This document shows positions 18,016 through 27,232 of a DNA stretch of 64,000 nt, piece by piece; position 1 is the stretch's first letter; the number at the start of each line of letters is the position of its first letter. The position numbers and the translations under genes were made by a program. Source of the stretch: Ferrimonas sp. YFM. GTDB lineage: Bacteria > Pseudomonadota > Gammaproteobacteria > Enterobacterales > Shewanellaceae. Under the pieces are notes generated by a model. That model ran no database searches. It worked only from the letters and a program-made list of their open reading frames with translations, and had not been told where the DNA came from. The stretch covers positions 2,046,001 to 2,110,000 of the forward strand of contig NZ_AP027368.1 in the NCBI RefSeq assembly GCF_030296015.1. The letters are read 5' to 3'.

Positions 18016-19329
18016 ATGTTATTTCATGCTTCATTGTTGGCGTTTATTGTATCGGGAACCTATATACCTGATAACGGTACTCTCAGTATTCCAAAAGGTA
18101 GTGAAATTCTATCATTGAGCCATAAAGGTGAGGATGGTCTATGGCACCATTTGCAGCTTGAGGATGGAAAGGCACCTCAGCACCAACTGACTCCTGGAGC
18201 ATACAGGTTTGCTGCATCAAATTCGGTTTCATACGGAACATTCAAGGGGGAGTTTAAGGTAGAGGCAGGAAAGGTCTACTATCTCCATCAGGGCTTATCA
18301 GGTGATCGCAAAAGGGTGTTTTCATGGGTTTCTGATTCCCGTCCTCGAAGTGAAAAGGTAAAAACAGAAAAGCTCCAATATGATTGTCAATCTTTGGGAA
18401 ACTTGGTCTTTAATGAAGGCCAGTTGGATGCTTGCCGAGAATTAGCAAGGAACAAGGATGGCATCGGCTTGGATGGCCTTGGTAGAGCTTACAAGGAGGG
18501 ATTGGGTGTCGAGGTTGATGAGAACAAAGCTGCCAGTTATTTTAAGCAGGCGTTCGATAGTGGAAGAATAGAAAGCTCTGTCAGTTATTACTACATTGAC
18601 ACATCAGTTGTTGATGCTCAAATGGCGATCAAGTCCGCTGCAGAAAGTGGCTACATTTGGGCTGAAGGCGCATACGCCAATGAGTTAGCTTTTGGTAAAA
18701 GCCGAAACCGCGATCTGGCTAAAGAGTACGCCATTAAGACTGCTCAGCAGGGGAATCTTGATGGACTGATGATTATGTCAAGAATTCATGCAGTATTTTC
18801 TGACCAAGGAGAGGATATTCTTGGGGCGGCTGCTTGGTATCGACTCAACCGATTTAATTCTGGAGGTGAAGATTATTTTGATAATCAGCTCAAGGTTCAT
18901 ATTGAAGGAGCGATTTACGAAGAGGATGAAGGAAAAATTACCCCTTTGGTGAAAAAACTTGAACAAGAGCATTTTTCACGTTCTTTGAAGTTGATAATAG
19001 CGACTAAGTCTCTGCTCTCTGTCACAGGGTCGGCTAAGACACTAGTAGGCTTTAACAATGATTATGAGTTGTTGCTCTCATCTGATGTGCCTGCATACGA
19101 AGTGACTTTTATTGACCCATATAAAGAACAAAACATCGACGTGACCTCAAACGGAGACCTTGTTTCTTATATAAAATTTCAGCCATATAGCGTGGGCGAC
19201 AGTTTGATGTGCTTGTTTTATAACAAGGAGTCTGACGAAGTTGAGATAGTTCCTGCAAAAGAGCAACCCGTTTGCAAACCGGATGAGGCAGTCTCTGTTT
19301 GGAGTGAATTGAAGGAAGTGAGTTTTTGA
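18016..19329 (+). CDS. Secreted Sel1-repeat protein
   Basis: The 437-residue protein starts at ATG 18016 behind AAGGGA. A short hydrophobic N-terminus (FHASLLAFIVSG) suggests export. Residues 20-100 look like a beta domain with an aromatic pattern. From about 150 come Sel1/TPR-like helical repeats (GLGRAYKEGLGVEVDENKAA, then AAESGYIWAEGAYANELAFG and AKEYAIKTAQQGNLDGLMIM). The last 110 residues look beta-rich again. Such repeats bind other proteins. Base composition is markedly AT-richer than its neighbours, which together with the non-coding AT-rich stretch before it suggests acquisition. Function is unknown. Confidence 0.7.
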   Translation: MLFHASLLAFIVSGTYIPDNGTLSIPKGSEILSLSHKGEDGLWHHLQLEDGKAPQHQLTPGAYRFAASNSVSYGTFKGEFKVEAGKVYYLHQGLSGDRKRVFSWVSDSRPRSEKVKTEKLQYDCQSLGNLVFNEGQLDACRELARNKDGIGLDGLGRAYKEGLGVEVDENKAASYFKQAFDSGRIESSVSYYYIDTSVVDAQMAIKSAAESGYIWAEGAYANELAFGKSRNRDLAKEYAIKTAQQGNLDGLMIMSRIHAVFSDQGEDILGAAAWYRLNRFNSGGEDYFDNQLKVHIEGAIYEEDEGKITPLVKKLEQEHFSRSLKLIIATKSLLSVTGSAKTLVGFNNDYELLLSSDVPAYEVTFIDPYKEQNIDVTSNGDLVSYIKFQPYSVGDSLMCLFYNKESDEVEIVPAKEQPVCKPDEAVSVWSELKEVSF

Positions 19330-19380
19330 TCTTACTCTAAGGTTGCAATAGCTTCGATTTCATCTTTTCGTCATAGCTAT

Positions 19381-19409
19381 AGCGCCGCGATTGCGGCGCT
19401 TTCTGTTTT
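19381..19409 (+). terminator. Rho-independent terminator after the Sel1 gene
   Basis: AGCGCCGC-GATT-GCGGCGCT forms an 8-bp GC stem followed by TTCTGTTTT. The stem matches the one after the HxlR gene at 20603, except for the loop. Confidence 0.85.
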
Positions 19410-19489
19410 ACCTGCCCATCCCTCTTGGCATTTTTGATTGGCCGCGACTGACTGGTCGACTCAGACTGCCCTGAGCTTATCTTTATGAC

Positions 19490-20032
19490 TTAGAAAACGC
19501 CGTTGCCATTCTGGATGTCGCCGCCGCTGACGAGAGAGTAGAACCTCATGAAGGTGTCCAGGGCTTGAATGGAGTCCCAATGCTCTACGATTCGCCCATC
19601 CTCAAGGCGCCAGGTGTCGATGATGTTCATGCCCTTTTCATCGTTGCCTCTGTCTTCCCTGTCCAGGGTGGCGTGGGAGTGGAAGATGACGTAGTTGCCA
19701 TCAACGTAGATGTGCTTCACGTCGTAGGAGTAGTCCGGATAGTCCTCGACAAACTCTTTGAGGAAGCCCACCAGCCCGGTAACTTTGTCAGGCAGGTTGC
19801 GGTTGTGCTGGACGTACGCACTGTCGTTGTAGTGTTTCAGTACGTAGTCAAAGTTGTGGTCGTTCATCAGGTTCTGAACAAAGTCCGTAATCACTGTGGC
19901 ATTGGACAGCTCCTGCTCAGTCCAATGGGGCTTTTGCAGGGTTTCCAGGTCAATCACTACCTTGTCGGCAGTTTGTGCGAATGAGATTGAGCTGGTCAGT
20001 ATCAGCAGTGCAGATGCGATGGTTTTCCACAT
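19490..20032 (-). CDS. Secreted SnoaL-like (NTF2-fold) protein
   Basis: The 180-residue protein has a signal peptide (MWKTIASALLILTSSISFAQ) and a SnoaL-type alpha+beta barrel pattern: NLMNDHNFDYVLKHYNDSAYVQHN, then IDTWRLEDGRIVEHWDSIQ, the C-terminal motif typical of polyketide cyclase-like and predicted SnoaL-like ester cyclases. It should act in the periplasm. ATG 20032 follows GAGGAAG. It is divergent from an HxlR regulator across a 150-base spacer, so that regulator probably controls it. Substrate unknown. Confidence 0.8.
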   Translation of the reverse strand: MWKTIASALLILTSSISFAQTADKVVIDLETLQKPHWTEQELSNATVITDFVQNLMNDHNFDYVLKHYNDSAYVQHNRNLPDKVTGLVGFLKEFVEDYPDYSYDVKHIYVDGNYVIFHSHATLDREDRGNDEKGMNIIDTWRLEDGRIVEHWDSIQALDTFMRFYSLVSGGDIQNGNGVF

Positions 20033-20182
20033 GGTGTCTTCCTCTCGGTGTTATATTCTGTATGCAAGTACCATTTGTGCCTCATAGTATTTAATAGTAA
20101 CCTGCATAACAAGAAGGCACTTTTGCGTTCGCAAGGCACATTTAGGTAACTCACCGGTGGTGATAGGCGCGAGGAATAGGAC
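20033..20182. promoter_or_regulatory. Divergent promoter region, SnoaL-like gene / HxlR gene
   Basis: This spacer must hold both promoters. It contains the hexamer AGGCAC twice in direct order (about 20115 and 20136) and once inverted as GTGCCT (about 20077). These could be operator half-sites of the HxlR protein, but the arrangement is not regular enough to be sure. Confidence 0.35.
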
Positions 20183-20584
20183 GTGGCGGATACGAACAGA
20201 GGCGATGTAAAGGCCAAAGGCAAGGCTGAGAGGCGGGTATTTCACAACACCGAGGCGTGCCCCATCCGCAATGTGGTGGCGCAGATTGGTGACAAGTGGT
20301 CGCCACTGATTCTGTTTGCCTTGGTGGACGGCCCAGACAGATTTAACTCGCTGAAATCCCGGGTGGTAGGCATATCACAGAGAATGCTGACCCAAACTCT
20401 GCGTGATTTGGAGCGGGAGGGGTATGTTGAGAGAACCGTCTACCCTGAAGTGCCAGTCAGGGTGGAGTACGAGCTCACGGCCATGGGGCAGGGGTTGGTT
20501 AAGCCCCTGTATCAGTTGGTGCAGTGGGCAGAAACGAATCATGATGACATCCGGCGTGCGCGTAAGGCCTATGACGAGCGATAG
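20183..20584 (+). CDS. HxlR-family transcriptional regulator
   Basis: The 133-residue winged-helix protein starts at GTG 20183. The HxlR signature is clear: a cysteine near the N-terminus in EACPIRNVV, followed by IGDKWSPLILFAL, then FNSLKSRVVGISQRMLTQTLRDLEREGYVERTVYPEVPVRVEYELT. HxlR proteins often use that cysteine to sense electrophiles or oxidants. Its position head-to-head with the SnoaL-like gene makes that gene its likely target. A strong terminator follows. Confidence 0.92.
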   Translation: MADTNRGDVKAKGKAERRVFHNTEACPIRNVVAQIGDKWSPLILFALVDGPDRFNSLKSRVVGISQRMLTQTLRDLEREGYVERTVYPEVPVRVEYELTAMGQGLVKPLYQLVQWAETNHDDIRRARKAYDER

Positions 20585-20602
20585 GCTGCCACGTAATCAT
20601 AG

Positions 20603-20630
20603 AAAAGCGCCGCTGTTGCGGCGCTTTTTG
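20603..20630 (+). terminator. Bidirectional terminator, HxlR gene / cfa
   Basis: AAAAGCGCCGC-TGTT-GCGGCGCTTTTT gives an 11-bp stem with A-rich and T-rich flanks, so it can serve both the HxlR gene and the convergent cfa operon end. Confidence 0.9.
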
Positions 20631-20661
20631 TGCTGTTGACCCCCGCTTGCTCTAGGCGCGA

Positions 20662-21882
20662 TTAGGCTCGATAGCCTGGCTTGTCGGCCACCATGTGTAC
20701 CGTGCTGATCACCCGCTCGTAGAAGGCGCCTTCGCAGTATCCCAGGTAGAACTGCCACATGCGGATAAAGTCTTCGCCATAACCCTGCTGGCGAACCTGA
20801 GGCAGGGCCTGATTGAAGCGTTGGGTCCAGTGGGCGAGGGTGCGTCCATAGTCGATGCCGATGTCGTGCAGCGCGGTGATCACCATGTCGGTGTCTCGGG
20901 CCACATGGTGAGCCAGGCGCTCCACCGAGGGCAGGCAACCGCCGGGGAAGATGTACTTTTGGATGAAATCCACACCGCGGCGATAGGCATCGTACCTTTG
21001 GTCTGCGATGGTGATCCCCTGGATCAGCATACGCCCGTCAGGCTTTAGGCGGTCGCGACAGGTCTGGAAGAAGGTGCGCATGTATTCATGGCCCACCGCC
21101 TCGATCATCTCGATGGAGACCAGTTTGTCGTAGCTGCCAGACAGATCCCGATAATCCAGTTTCAGCAGGGTGATCCGGTCAGACAACCCCTCATTGGTTA
21201 TCCTTTGCGCGGCGTAGGCATGCTGCTCCTCCGAAATGGTGGTGGTGGTCACCCGAACCCCATAATGCTTGGCGGCGTGGATGGCCAGCGCCCCCCAGCC
21301 TGTACCGATCTCAAGCAGTGTTTCTCCCTGTTTCAGCTCCAGCCGCTGACAGATAAGGTCCAGCTTATGGTTCTGTGCTTCTTCCAAGGTGGCATCGGCC
21401 GCAGGGAAGATGGCGCTGGAGTAGACCAGCTGTTTGTCCAGAAACAGTTCGTAGAGGTCATTGCCAAGGTCGTAGTGGGCGACGATGTTCCGTTTGGAAC
21501 CGCCTTTGCTGTTGCGGTTGCGTCGGTGTCGCCACAGGTCGGTAATGCGCCCCACCCAGGCCAGCTTCTTCTCCAGCTGTTGCAGTACCGTCAGGTTTTT
21601 CGACATCAACTGCACCAGGGGCACCAGGTTCGGCGTGCTCCAGTCCCCCTGGATGAAGGCCTCTCCGGCGCCGATGGAGCCCCCCATCAGGATGCGGCGG
21701 TAGGCTCTGGGGTGATGAATGCGAATTTCTGCCGAGAGTGCACCGGCCTCCCCAAACCTGTGTTGTTCCTCATCCTGAATGACCAGGGTACCGCCCTTGA
21801 GGTTGGGCAGCAGGGAAAACAGGGTTCGTTTAGCCAGGGTATCCAGCCAGGCCGGGGCAGGGCGTGTCAGAGTGTTATCCAT
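20662..21882 (-). CDS. cfa: Cyclopropane-fatty-acyl-phospholipid synthase
   Basis: The 406-residue protein has the SAM-binding loop [20 protein letters not shown] at about 190-210, preceded by the family marker [22 protein letters not shown]. The downstream [15 protein letters not shown] motif carries the Glu of the bicarbonate-binding site. CFA synthase adds a methylene group to unsaturated phospholipid chains and protects membranes in stress. It is the last gene of the overlapping operon, sharing 8 bases with the DUF1365 gene. Its placement with photolyase and a MerR regulator points to use in a light or oxidant response. Confidence 0.93.
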   Translation of the reverse strand: MDNTLTRPAPAWLDTLAKRTLFSLLPNLKGGTLVIQDEEQHRFGEAGALSAEIRIHHPRAYRRILMGGSIGAGEAFIQGDWSTPNLVPLVQLMSKNLTVLQQLEKKLAWVGRITDLWRHRRNRNSKGGSKRNIVAHYDLGNDLYELFLDKQLVYSSAIFPAADATLEEAQNHKLDLICQRLELKQGETLLEIGTGWGALAIHAAKHYGVRVTTTTISEEQHAYAAQRITNEGLSDRITLLKLDYRDLSGSYDKLVSIEMIEAVGHEYMRTFFQTCRDRLKPDGRMLIQGITIADQRYDAYRRGVDFIQKYIFPGGCLPSVERLAHHVARDTDMVITALHDIGIDYGRTLAHWTQRFNQALPQVRQQGYGEDFIRMWQFYLGYCEGAFYERVISTVHMVADKPGYRA

Positions 21883-22615
21883 GGTGCTTCTCCGTGTCTT
21901 GCCCCGGGTGGGGGATAAAGGGAATACGTTTGAGTACCAGTTTCAGTGCTTGCCAATAGATAGACAGCAGTATCTTTAACGTCATCAGCGGCATGGACAG
22001 CACCAGCCGTCGCGCAGTGGCGTCATTGATGGGCTTGTGAGCCATGGCCAGGGTGACGTCAAATGCCTTGTGGTCGCTGTGGTTCTCCATGTGCAGTTTT
22101 AAGTGATGGTCGGGGGTATCCAGCTTCCAGTGGTAGCGCATTTCCATGGGCATAAAGGGGGAGACATGGAACGCCTTGTCGGTCACCTTGGCACCATCGG
22201 CGGGCACCAGGTAGTAATGACGCTGGTTCCAGGGGGTGTTACTCACCTCGGCCAGAAGATAGGCCAGGCTGCGATCCGGGCGGAAACAGTAGTAGAAATT
22301 GGCCGGGCTGAAGTAGAGGCCCAGGCAGCGGCCCTGACCGACGAACAGCACCGGCCCCTGGTCACCGTCGCCGCCGAGGCTGCTGACCTTCTGCCACACG
22401 GTTTCCCGGTTGAAGCCCCTGCCTTCCAAGTAGTCACTGTCCCGAACACTCAGCAGGGCGCTGCGGTTGTGCCCCAGCCACCGGCCTCGGTTCAACTCAT
22501 CAAGATGGTCCAGATCCAACGCCAGGCTGTACATTCTGTAGGAGAACCTGTGCTCCTTGGGGGTGAAGCGCCGATGGCGCACTGACCCCAGGTAGTAGCC
22601 GCAACCGCCAATCAT
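21875..22615 (-). CDS. DUF1365 protein
   Basis: The 246-residue protein starts at ATG 22615, which overlaps the upstream stop as ATGA; an earlier Met would give a 28-base overlap and is less likely. The N-terminus ([23 protein letters not shown]) and the FYYCFRPD stretch are typical of DUF1365. These proteins are nearly always encoded between a flavoprotein amine oxidase and a CFA synthase, as here. The biochemical role is unknown; a part in modifying unsaturated fatty acids is inferred from that constant context. Confidence 0.88.
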   Translation of the reverse strand: MIGGCGYYLGSVRHRRFTPKEHRFSYRMYSLALDLDHLDELNRGRWLGHNRSALLSVRDSDYLEGRGFNRETVWQKVSSLGGDGDQGPVLFVGQGRCLGLYFSPANFYYCFRPDRSLAYLLAEVSNTPWNQRHYYLVPADGAKVTDKAFHVSPFMPMEMRYHWKLDTPDHHLKLHMENHSDHKAFDVTLAMAHKPINDATARRLVLSMPLMTLKILLSIYWQALKLVLKRIPFIPHPGQDTEKHHG

Positions 22616-23871
22616 AAGGTGGCTCCAAAACGGCTGCACACCTCCAGGGCACTGCGTACACCATCCTCGTGGAAGCCGTTATGCCAGTAGGCTCCGGCAA
22701 AATGGGTGTGGTTATGGCCGCAGATGCTGTCGCGCTGCTGGCAGGCCGCCAGGCTCTCCTTGTTGAACACCGGATGGGCGTAGTTGAAGGTGCGGATGAC
22801 TTTTTTCGGGTCGATGTCGTCTCCCTGGTTCAGGGTGACGCAGAAGGTTGGGGCATCGTCGGGCAGGCCCTGCAGTATGTTCATGTTGTAGGTGACCCGG
22901 GCGGGCAGGGTAGGGTCTCTGTCCAACCGATAGTTCCAGGATGCCCAGGCGCGGCGATTGTCCGGCAACAGGCTGGTGTCGTTGTGCAGGATCACCTGGT
23001 TGTTCTTGTAGGGGATGGCACCCAGGACCTGTTTTTCCTGGTCGGTGGCATCGGCAAGCAGTGCCAGGGCCTGGTCGCTGTGGCAGGCCAGCACCACCTC
23101 ATCGAAACTCTCCTTGGTGCCGTCAGCCAACTCCAGGTGTACCTTGTCGCCCAGCCGGCGAACGGCTTTGACTGGGGTGCTCAGGCGAATGCGATCCTCA
23201 ATGCCACGGATCATGGGGGCGATGTATTCGCGGGAGCCCCCTGTGATCACGTACCACTGGGGACGATTGCTGATGTTGAGCAGGCCGTGATGATTGAAAA
23301 AGCGCACGAAGAACAGCAGGGGAAACGCCTGCATCCCCTGAATGCTGGATGACCAGATGGCGGTGCCCATGGGCAGGATGTAGTGGCGAGCGAAGTAATC
23401 ACTGAAATGGTGTCTGCGCAGGAAGTCGCCCAGGGTATGGTCGGCGCCAATCAATCCCTTGTTCAGATGCTGTTTGCACAGCCTGTTAAATTTGAGCACC
23501 TCGTTGAGAAAGCTCAGGAACTGAATACTCAGTAGGTTCTTTCTCTGGGCAAACAGGGTATCCAGATTGTGGCCGTTATACTCCAGGCCGGATGCCGGGT
23601 TGTGGACGCTGAAGCTCATCTCGGTGGGATGACTGCGCACCCTGAGCTGGGCCATCAATCGCTTGAAGTTGGGGTAGGTGCGGTCATTAAACACGATGAA
23701 GCCTGTGTCTATGGCCCAGGTGCGTCCCGCCATCTCCACATCGATGGTGGCGGTGTGTCCTCCCAGGGTATCCCCCGCTTCAAACAGGGTTATGTCGTTG
23801 TTTCTGGACAGCAGGTGGGCACAGGTCAGCCCTGAGATCCCGCTGCCAATGATGGCAATGCGTTTGTTCAT
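22612..23871 (-). CDS. FAD-dependent amine-oxidase-like oxidoreductase
   Basis: The 419-residue protein begins with the FAD Rossmann motif [18 protein letters not shown] and the following [18 protein letters not shown] that contacts the flavin. A GG-doublet and the middle region [16 protein letters not shown] match the flavoproteins that neighbour DUF1365 and cfa genes in many proteobacteria. It likely oxidises or desaturates a lipid-linked substrate, but this is not shown for this family. It overlaps the genes on both sides by 4 bases. Confidence 0.88.
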   Translation of the reverse strand: MNKRIAIIGSGISGLTCAHLLSRNNDITLFEAGDTLGGHTATIDVEMAGRTWAIDTGFIVFNDRTYPNFKRLMAQLRVRSHPTEMSFSVHNPASGLEYNGHNLDTLFAQRKNLLSIQFLSFLNEVLKFNRLCKQHLNKGLIGADHTLGDFLRRHHFSDYFARHYILPMGTAIWSSSIQGMQAFPLLFFVRFFNHHGLLNISNRPQWYVITGGSREYIAPMIRGIEDRIRLSTPVKAVRRLGDKVHLELADGTKESFDEVVLACHSDQALALLADATDQEKQVLGAIPYKNNQVILHNDTSLLPDNRRAWASWNYRLDRDPTLPARVTYNMNILQGLPDDAPTFCVTLNQGDDIDPKKVIRTFNYAHPVFNKESLAACQQRDSICGHNHTHFAGAYWHNGFHEDGVRSALEVCSRFGATL

Positions 23872-24584
23872 CGTTTCAGTCCCTTGAGTGCAATCTGCTG
23901 CCAGGCTTTGTCCGGCAGACCTCCCAGAAGTTTGAGCAGTCGGGTGAATCCCTTGGGAAAGTGAATCTCCTCGACCCCTCTGGCCAGCTCTTGTCGGATG
24001 ATCCGACTGGCTTCGGACACCTCTACGCGCATGGGCATGGCAAAATCGTTTTTATCGGTGAGCGGTGTACGGACAAAGCCGGGGCGGATCAGGCTGACGC
24101 CAATGCCGTGAGGACGCAGATCTATCGCCAGAGTTTTGGCCAGGTATTCGATGGCGGCTTTAGAGGCGCCGTAGGCTTCGGCGCGGGGCAGGGGGAGCTC
24201 ATTGGCAATGCTGCCCATCAGAGCCACTCGGCTGCCGGTGTCCATTCTCGGCAACAAGGCCTCGAGGCAATAGCCCACGCCGATGACGTTGGTTTGCATC
24301 ACCCGCTCCAGAAGCTGTCCGTCGAACTGACGAGGCTGGTTGACGTACTCGCAGGTGCCAGCATTGAGAATCACCAGATCGAGATCGTCCAGGCTGCCGA
24401 GGGAAGCAAGTACCTGATCCCGGTCGCCTGCGTCAAAGCCCAGAGACTGCACGCCCAGTGCCGCCAGCTCTTCCAGGGCTTCCTGGTTGCGACCGCACCC
24501 TATGACGCTGTGGCCTTCGGCGATGTAATCCAGGGCCAGCTGTTTGCCTATGCCTGAGGTGGCGCCAGTGATAAGTATCTTCAT
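23868..24584 (-). CDS. Short-chain dehydrogenase/reductase
   Basis: This is a classical SDR of 238 residues, with cofactor loop ITGATSGIGKQLALDY at 4-19, N-A-G (LNAGTCEYV) and the catalytic Y-x-x-x-K in AYGASKAAIEYLAK at about 153-157. It should be an NAD(P)-dependent cytoplasmic enzyme. It overlaps both neighbours by 4 bases in the ATGA form, so it is made together with the flavoprotein and the NTF2-like protein. The substrate is not evident. Confidence 0.88.
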   Translation of the reverse strand: MKILITGATSGIGKQLALDYIAEGHSVIGCGRNQEALEELAALGVQSLGFDAGDRDQVLASLGSLDDLDLVILNAGTCEYVNQPRQFDGQLLERVMQTNVIGVGYCLEALLPRMDTGSRVALMGSIANELPLPRAEAYGASKAAIEYLAKTLAIDLRPHGIGVSLIRPGFVRTPLTDKNDFAMPMRVEVSEASRIIRQELARGVEEIHFPKGFTRLLKLLGGLPDKAWQQIALKGLKR

Positions 24585-25042
24585 GGCGCCGCCTTTTTCT
24601 TCACCGCTTTCACCAGGGTACCGAGCAGGGGCAGCTGTTCATACAGCATCTGCCCGGCGTCGAAGTAGTCTCTGTGGTAGTGGATCAAGCTGCCAAATTT
24701 CAGATGGCTGTGGCCATCGAGCCGCACGCAACGGCCGCCATTGAGTCTGGAATGCTCAATCTCCATGGTCCAATAGAGGGCGGCCTGATTTTCCGTGAGG
24801 ATCTGATCGTGAACAGTGATCCTGCACTGCTTCAGGTTGCGATAGAGGCCCTCGAAGTAGAGGGTAAGATTATCCAGGCCCTCGACCCTGTGCAGAGGGT
24901 CGATGAAACAGGCCTGCGGGTGATACAGCTCCCCCAGCCGGTACAGCCGACGGTGATCCAGTTCCTCATATAGGGCCACAAATCGCTCGACCAGCTCGCC
25001 GGCGAGGTTCTCCTGGGCAGGGGTGGGGGATGAGCCAATCAT
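24581..25042 (-). CDS. NTF2-like (SnoaL-type) protein
   Basis: The 153-residue protein has an NTF2-fold pattern: LVERFVALYEELDHRRLYRLGELYHPQACFIDPLHRVEGL, then a beta-rich second half with LYWTMEIEHSRLNGG and HLKFGSLIHYHRDYFDAG. It has no signal peptide. Such small proteins accompany the SDR/flavoprotein/DUF1365/cfa set in other gammaproteobacteria. The start overlaps the photolyase stop by one base (TGATG). It could be an enzyme or a binding protein; nothing here decides. Confidence 0.8.
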   Translation of the reverse strand: MIGSSPTPAQENLAGELVERFVALYEELDHRRLYRLGELYHPQACFIDPLHRVEGLDNLTLYFEGLYRNLKQCRITVHDQILTENQAALYWTMEIEHSRLNGGRCVRLDGHSHLKFGSLIHYHRDYFDAGQMLYEQLPLLGTLVKAVKKKAAP

Positions 25043-26433
25043 CAGAATTCCTCTCTTTTCATTACCGCGAAGCGCTCCAGTGCCCTTCGCCTGCTGTCAG
25101 GCAGGTCGACTATGGGAGCCGGGTAGTTTTCAGGCCTGGCCGACTCCGAAGGCAGGTGGATCTCTTTGTCTGATAAGTCATTCAGTTCAGGAAGATAACT
25201 ACGGATAAAGGCGCCATCCGGATCGAATTTTTTGCTCTGACTCACCGGGTTAAAGATGCGGAAGTAGGGCTGGGCATCGCACCCTGTACTGGCACTCCAT
25301 TGCCATCCACCGTTATTGGCGGCGAGGTCGCCGTCGACCAGGTGCTGGCTGAACCAGCGCTCGCCATGGCGCCAGTCGATGAGAAGATTTTTGGTGAGAA
25401 AACTGGCGGTGACCATCCTTAGTCTGTTGTGCATCCATCCTGTCTGTATTAGCTGCCGCATGGCGGCATCCACCAGGGGAAATCCGGTTCGACCCTGGCA
25501 CCAAGCCTCGAAGGCGGCTGAGTTCTGTTCCCACTGGACCTTGTCTGCCAATCGATTGAAATTCCGGCCTTTACTTAGTTTAGGCCAGCTCACCAACAGG
25601 TGCCGGTAAAAATCGCGCCAGGCCAATTCGTTGACCCAGGTGAAGGGGCCGCCCGGTTGCTCCTGTGTGGCGTGCGGTGCCCGGCTGAGCACCGCGTGCA
25701 AACAGCTGTTGGGGGAGATCATCCCAAGGGCCAGGTAGGGTGAGAGTGCGCTGGTGGCTTCTTTGTCAGGCCGGTCTCTGTCCAGGTGGTAAGCGTCCAT
25801 ACGCTGGCCGATAAACCGGTCGAGTACCCTTTGGGCGGTGCCTGGGCCCACGGGCCAGAGTGCGCTGCTCTCTTTGGCTGTTTCAAACTCGATCCGTGTC
25901 GGGGGCGCCACCGCCGGCCAGCCTGATGGCGGCGGCAGTGGCGTGCGATCCTGTCCTCGCAGCCTGGACATCCAGGCTCGGCGAAATGGGGTAAACACCC
26001 GGTATGAAGTGCCATCCTCTTTTAGCACCGACCCAGGTGGCAAAATACAGTGACCTTGATGCAGGTGCAGCGTCAGCCCGGCGTCGATGACCTGCTGGTC
26101 CCGCTGCTGCTCGTTAAACTCCGGCTCGGCGCTGGCGTGGATTTGAGTGACGCCGTGCTCCTGGCAAAACTGTTTCAGTGCCAGCGGAACCTGGTCAAAT
26201 CGAGCCAGGGCCAGGTGGTGCAAGGTGATGCCAAGCTGCGCCAGTTGCGTTGCCAGGGTGTTCACCGCTCGCTCCATCAGATCGATCTGAATGGGCGCCA
26301 TATTGTGCTCCCGCCACTGCTCCGGTGTGCTGATAAACAGCGCCACGGGGGCGGAATCACCCTCACAGGCAGCGGACAAGGCCGGATGATCCTCGATACG
26401 CAGGTCCTTGCGAAACCAGATAAGGTCAGTCAT
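25042..26433 (-). CDS. phrB: Deoxyribodipyrimidine photo-lyase
   Basis: The protein is 463 residues from ATG 26433, which overlaps the end of merR by 8 bases; a longer frame exists but the conserved opening TDLIWFRKDLRIEDHPAL fixes the start. The FAD-binding part is clear: FTWVNELAWRDFYRHLLV, then the Trp-rich GRTGFPLVDAAMRQL, GWMHNRLRMVTASFLTKNL and WQWSASTGCDAQPYFRIFNP. It splits UV pyrimidine dimers using blue light. Its placement behind a ybgA-like gene recalls E. coli ybgA-phr, and its placement in a MerR-led operon suggests light-linked control. Confidence 0.95.
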   Translation of the reverse strand: MTDLIWFRKDLRIEDHPALSAACEGDSAPVALFISTPEQWREHNMAPIQIDLMERAVNTLATQLAQLGITLHHLALARFDQVPLALKQFCQEHGVTQIHASAEPEFNEQQRDQQVIDAGLTLHLHQGHCILPPGSVLKEDGTSYRVFTPFRRAWMSRLRGQDRTPLPPPSGWPAVAPPTRIEFETAKESSALWPVGPGTAQRVLDRFIGQRMDAYHLDRDRPDKEATSALSPYLALGMISPNSCLHAVLSRAPHATQEQPGGPFTWVNELAWRDFYRHLLVSWPKLSKGRNFNRLADKVQWEQNSAAFEAWCQGRTGFPLVDAAMRQLIQTGWMHNRLRMVTASFLTKNLLIDWRHGERWFSQHLVDGDLAANNGGWQWSASTGCDAQPYFRIFNPVSQSKKFDPDGAFIRSYLPELNDLSDKEIHLPSESARPENYPAPIVDLPDSRRRALERFAVMKREEF

Positions 26434-27232
26434 TGGTGAGCTCCATAAACAGCGGGTCGTCTTTGTGCAGCACGGCGAAGGGGCCAACGGCGACAAGAGG
26501 AACGCCCCGCTCCTGCAGCTGGGTCAGTATTTGGCGCTCACTGCTGTCGAGCTTTGCGGGCAGGCACAACAACAAGGTGTGGGGGGACAGCAGCTGGCAT
26601 CCGCTCAGGCTGTCTGTAGGCAGCTGAGAGAACTTCACCCCTTGTTGGGTGAGGGAGACTGCCGTGAAGGCCGCCTCCAATGGGGAGGTTCTTAGCATCA
26701 GCAACAGTGAACTCTTGCCGGGCAGCCGGGACTGCCCTCTGCTGCAGTGGCCGTGCAGGAAACTGTGCAGCTGATGCTCAGCCCACTTCAGCATCAGTGC
26801 GCCATCGACCCGTTCCTGGACCCGATGCTGCAGAGATTCAAGCCAGGGGCGCAGTGCCCGGGCAAGGGTCAGTTCGAAGGTGTAGAGTGAGGTCAGCTGA
26901 TCCAGTTCGTGCATCAGCTTGTCCAGGTTCAGGTCAAACACTGCCTGTGTCAGCTGTTCCTGATGAGCCAGCCAGGGATCATCAGGGGCGTCGGCACTGG
27001 GGTCTTCCAACAAAGACCGCACCCGGCTTATGGCCACCCCTTTATCCAGCCAGGAGAGGATCTGACGGATCCTGTCTATGTCGACATCGCTGTAGAGGCG
27101 GTGGCCCTTAGGCGTGCGCCCTGGCTTCAGCAGCCCGAACCGGCGCTGCCAGGCGCGCAGGGTGACCGGATTCACGCCGGTGATGGCGGCAACCTCACCT
27201 ATGGGGTGGCGGGGTGTGGTATCAGTGCTCAT
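26426..27232 (-). CDS. MerR-family regulator, LitR/BluR-like, without B12 motif
   Basis: The 268-residue protein has an N-terminal MerR helix-turn-helix (IGEVAAITGVNPVTLRAWQRRFGLL, then GHRLYSDVDIDRIRQILSWLD). The remaining 190 residues have the size of the cobalamin-binding module of LitR/CarH regulators, but the DxHxxG cobalamin motif is absent. The effector could therefore be something other than B12, or a partner protein as for BluR. It overlaps the ybgA-like gene by 11 bases and the photolyase gene by 8, so it is cotranscribed with its probable targets. Confidence 0.82.
   Translation of the reverse strand: MSTDTTPRHPIGEVAAITGVNPVTLRAWQRRFGLLKPGRTPKGHRLYSDVDIDRIRQILSWLDKGVAISRVRSLLEDPSADAPDDPWLAHQEQLTQAVFDLNLDKLMHELDQLTSLYTFELTLARALRPWLESLQHRVQERVDGALMLKWAEHQLHSFLHGHCSRGQSRLPGKSSLLLMLRTSPLEAAFTAVSLTQQGVKFSQLPTDSLSGCQLLSPHTLLLCLPAKLDSSERQILTQLQERGVPLVAVGPFAVLHKDDPLFMELTND

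Noticed and set aside
17786-18016. 76-codon frame from TTG whose TAA overlaps the ATG of the Sel1-repeat gene
   Set aside because: It has no ribosome site, no recognisable family and an odd composition; the overlap with the next start is probably chance.
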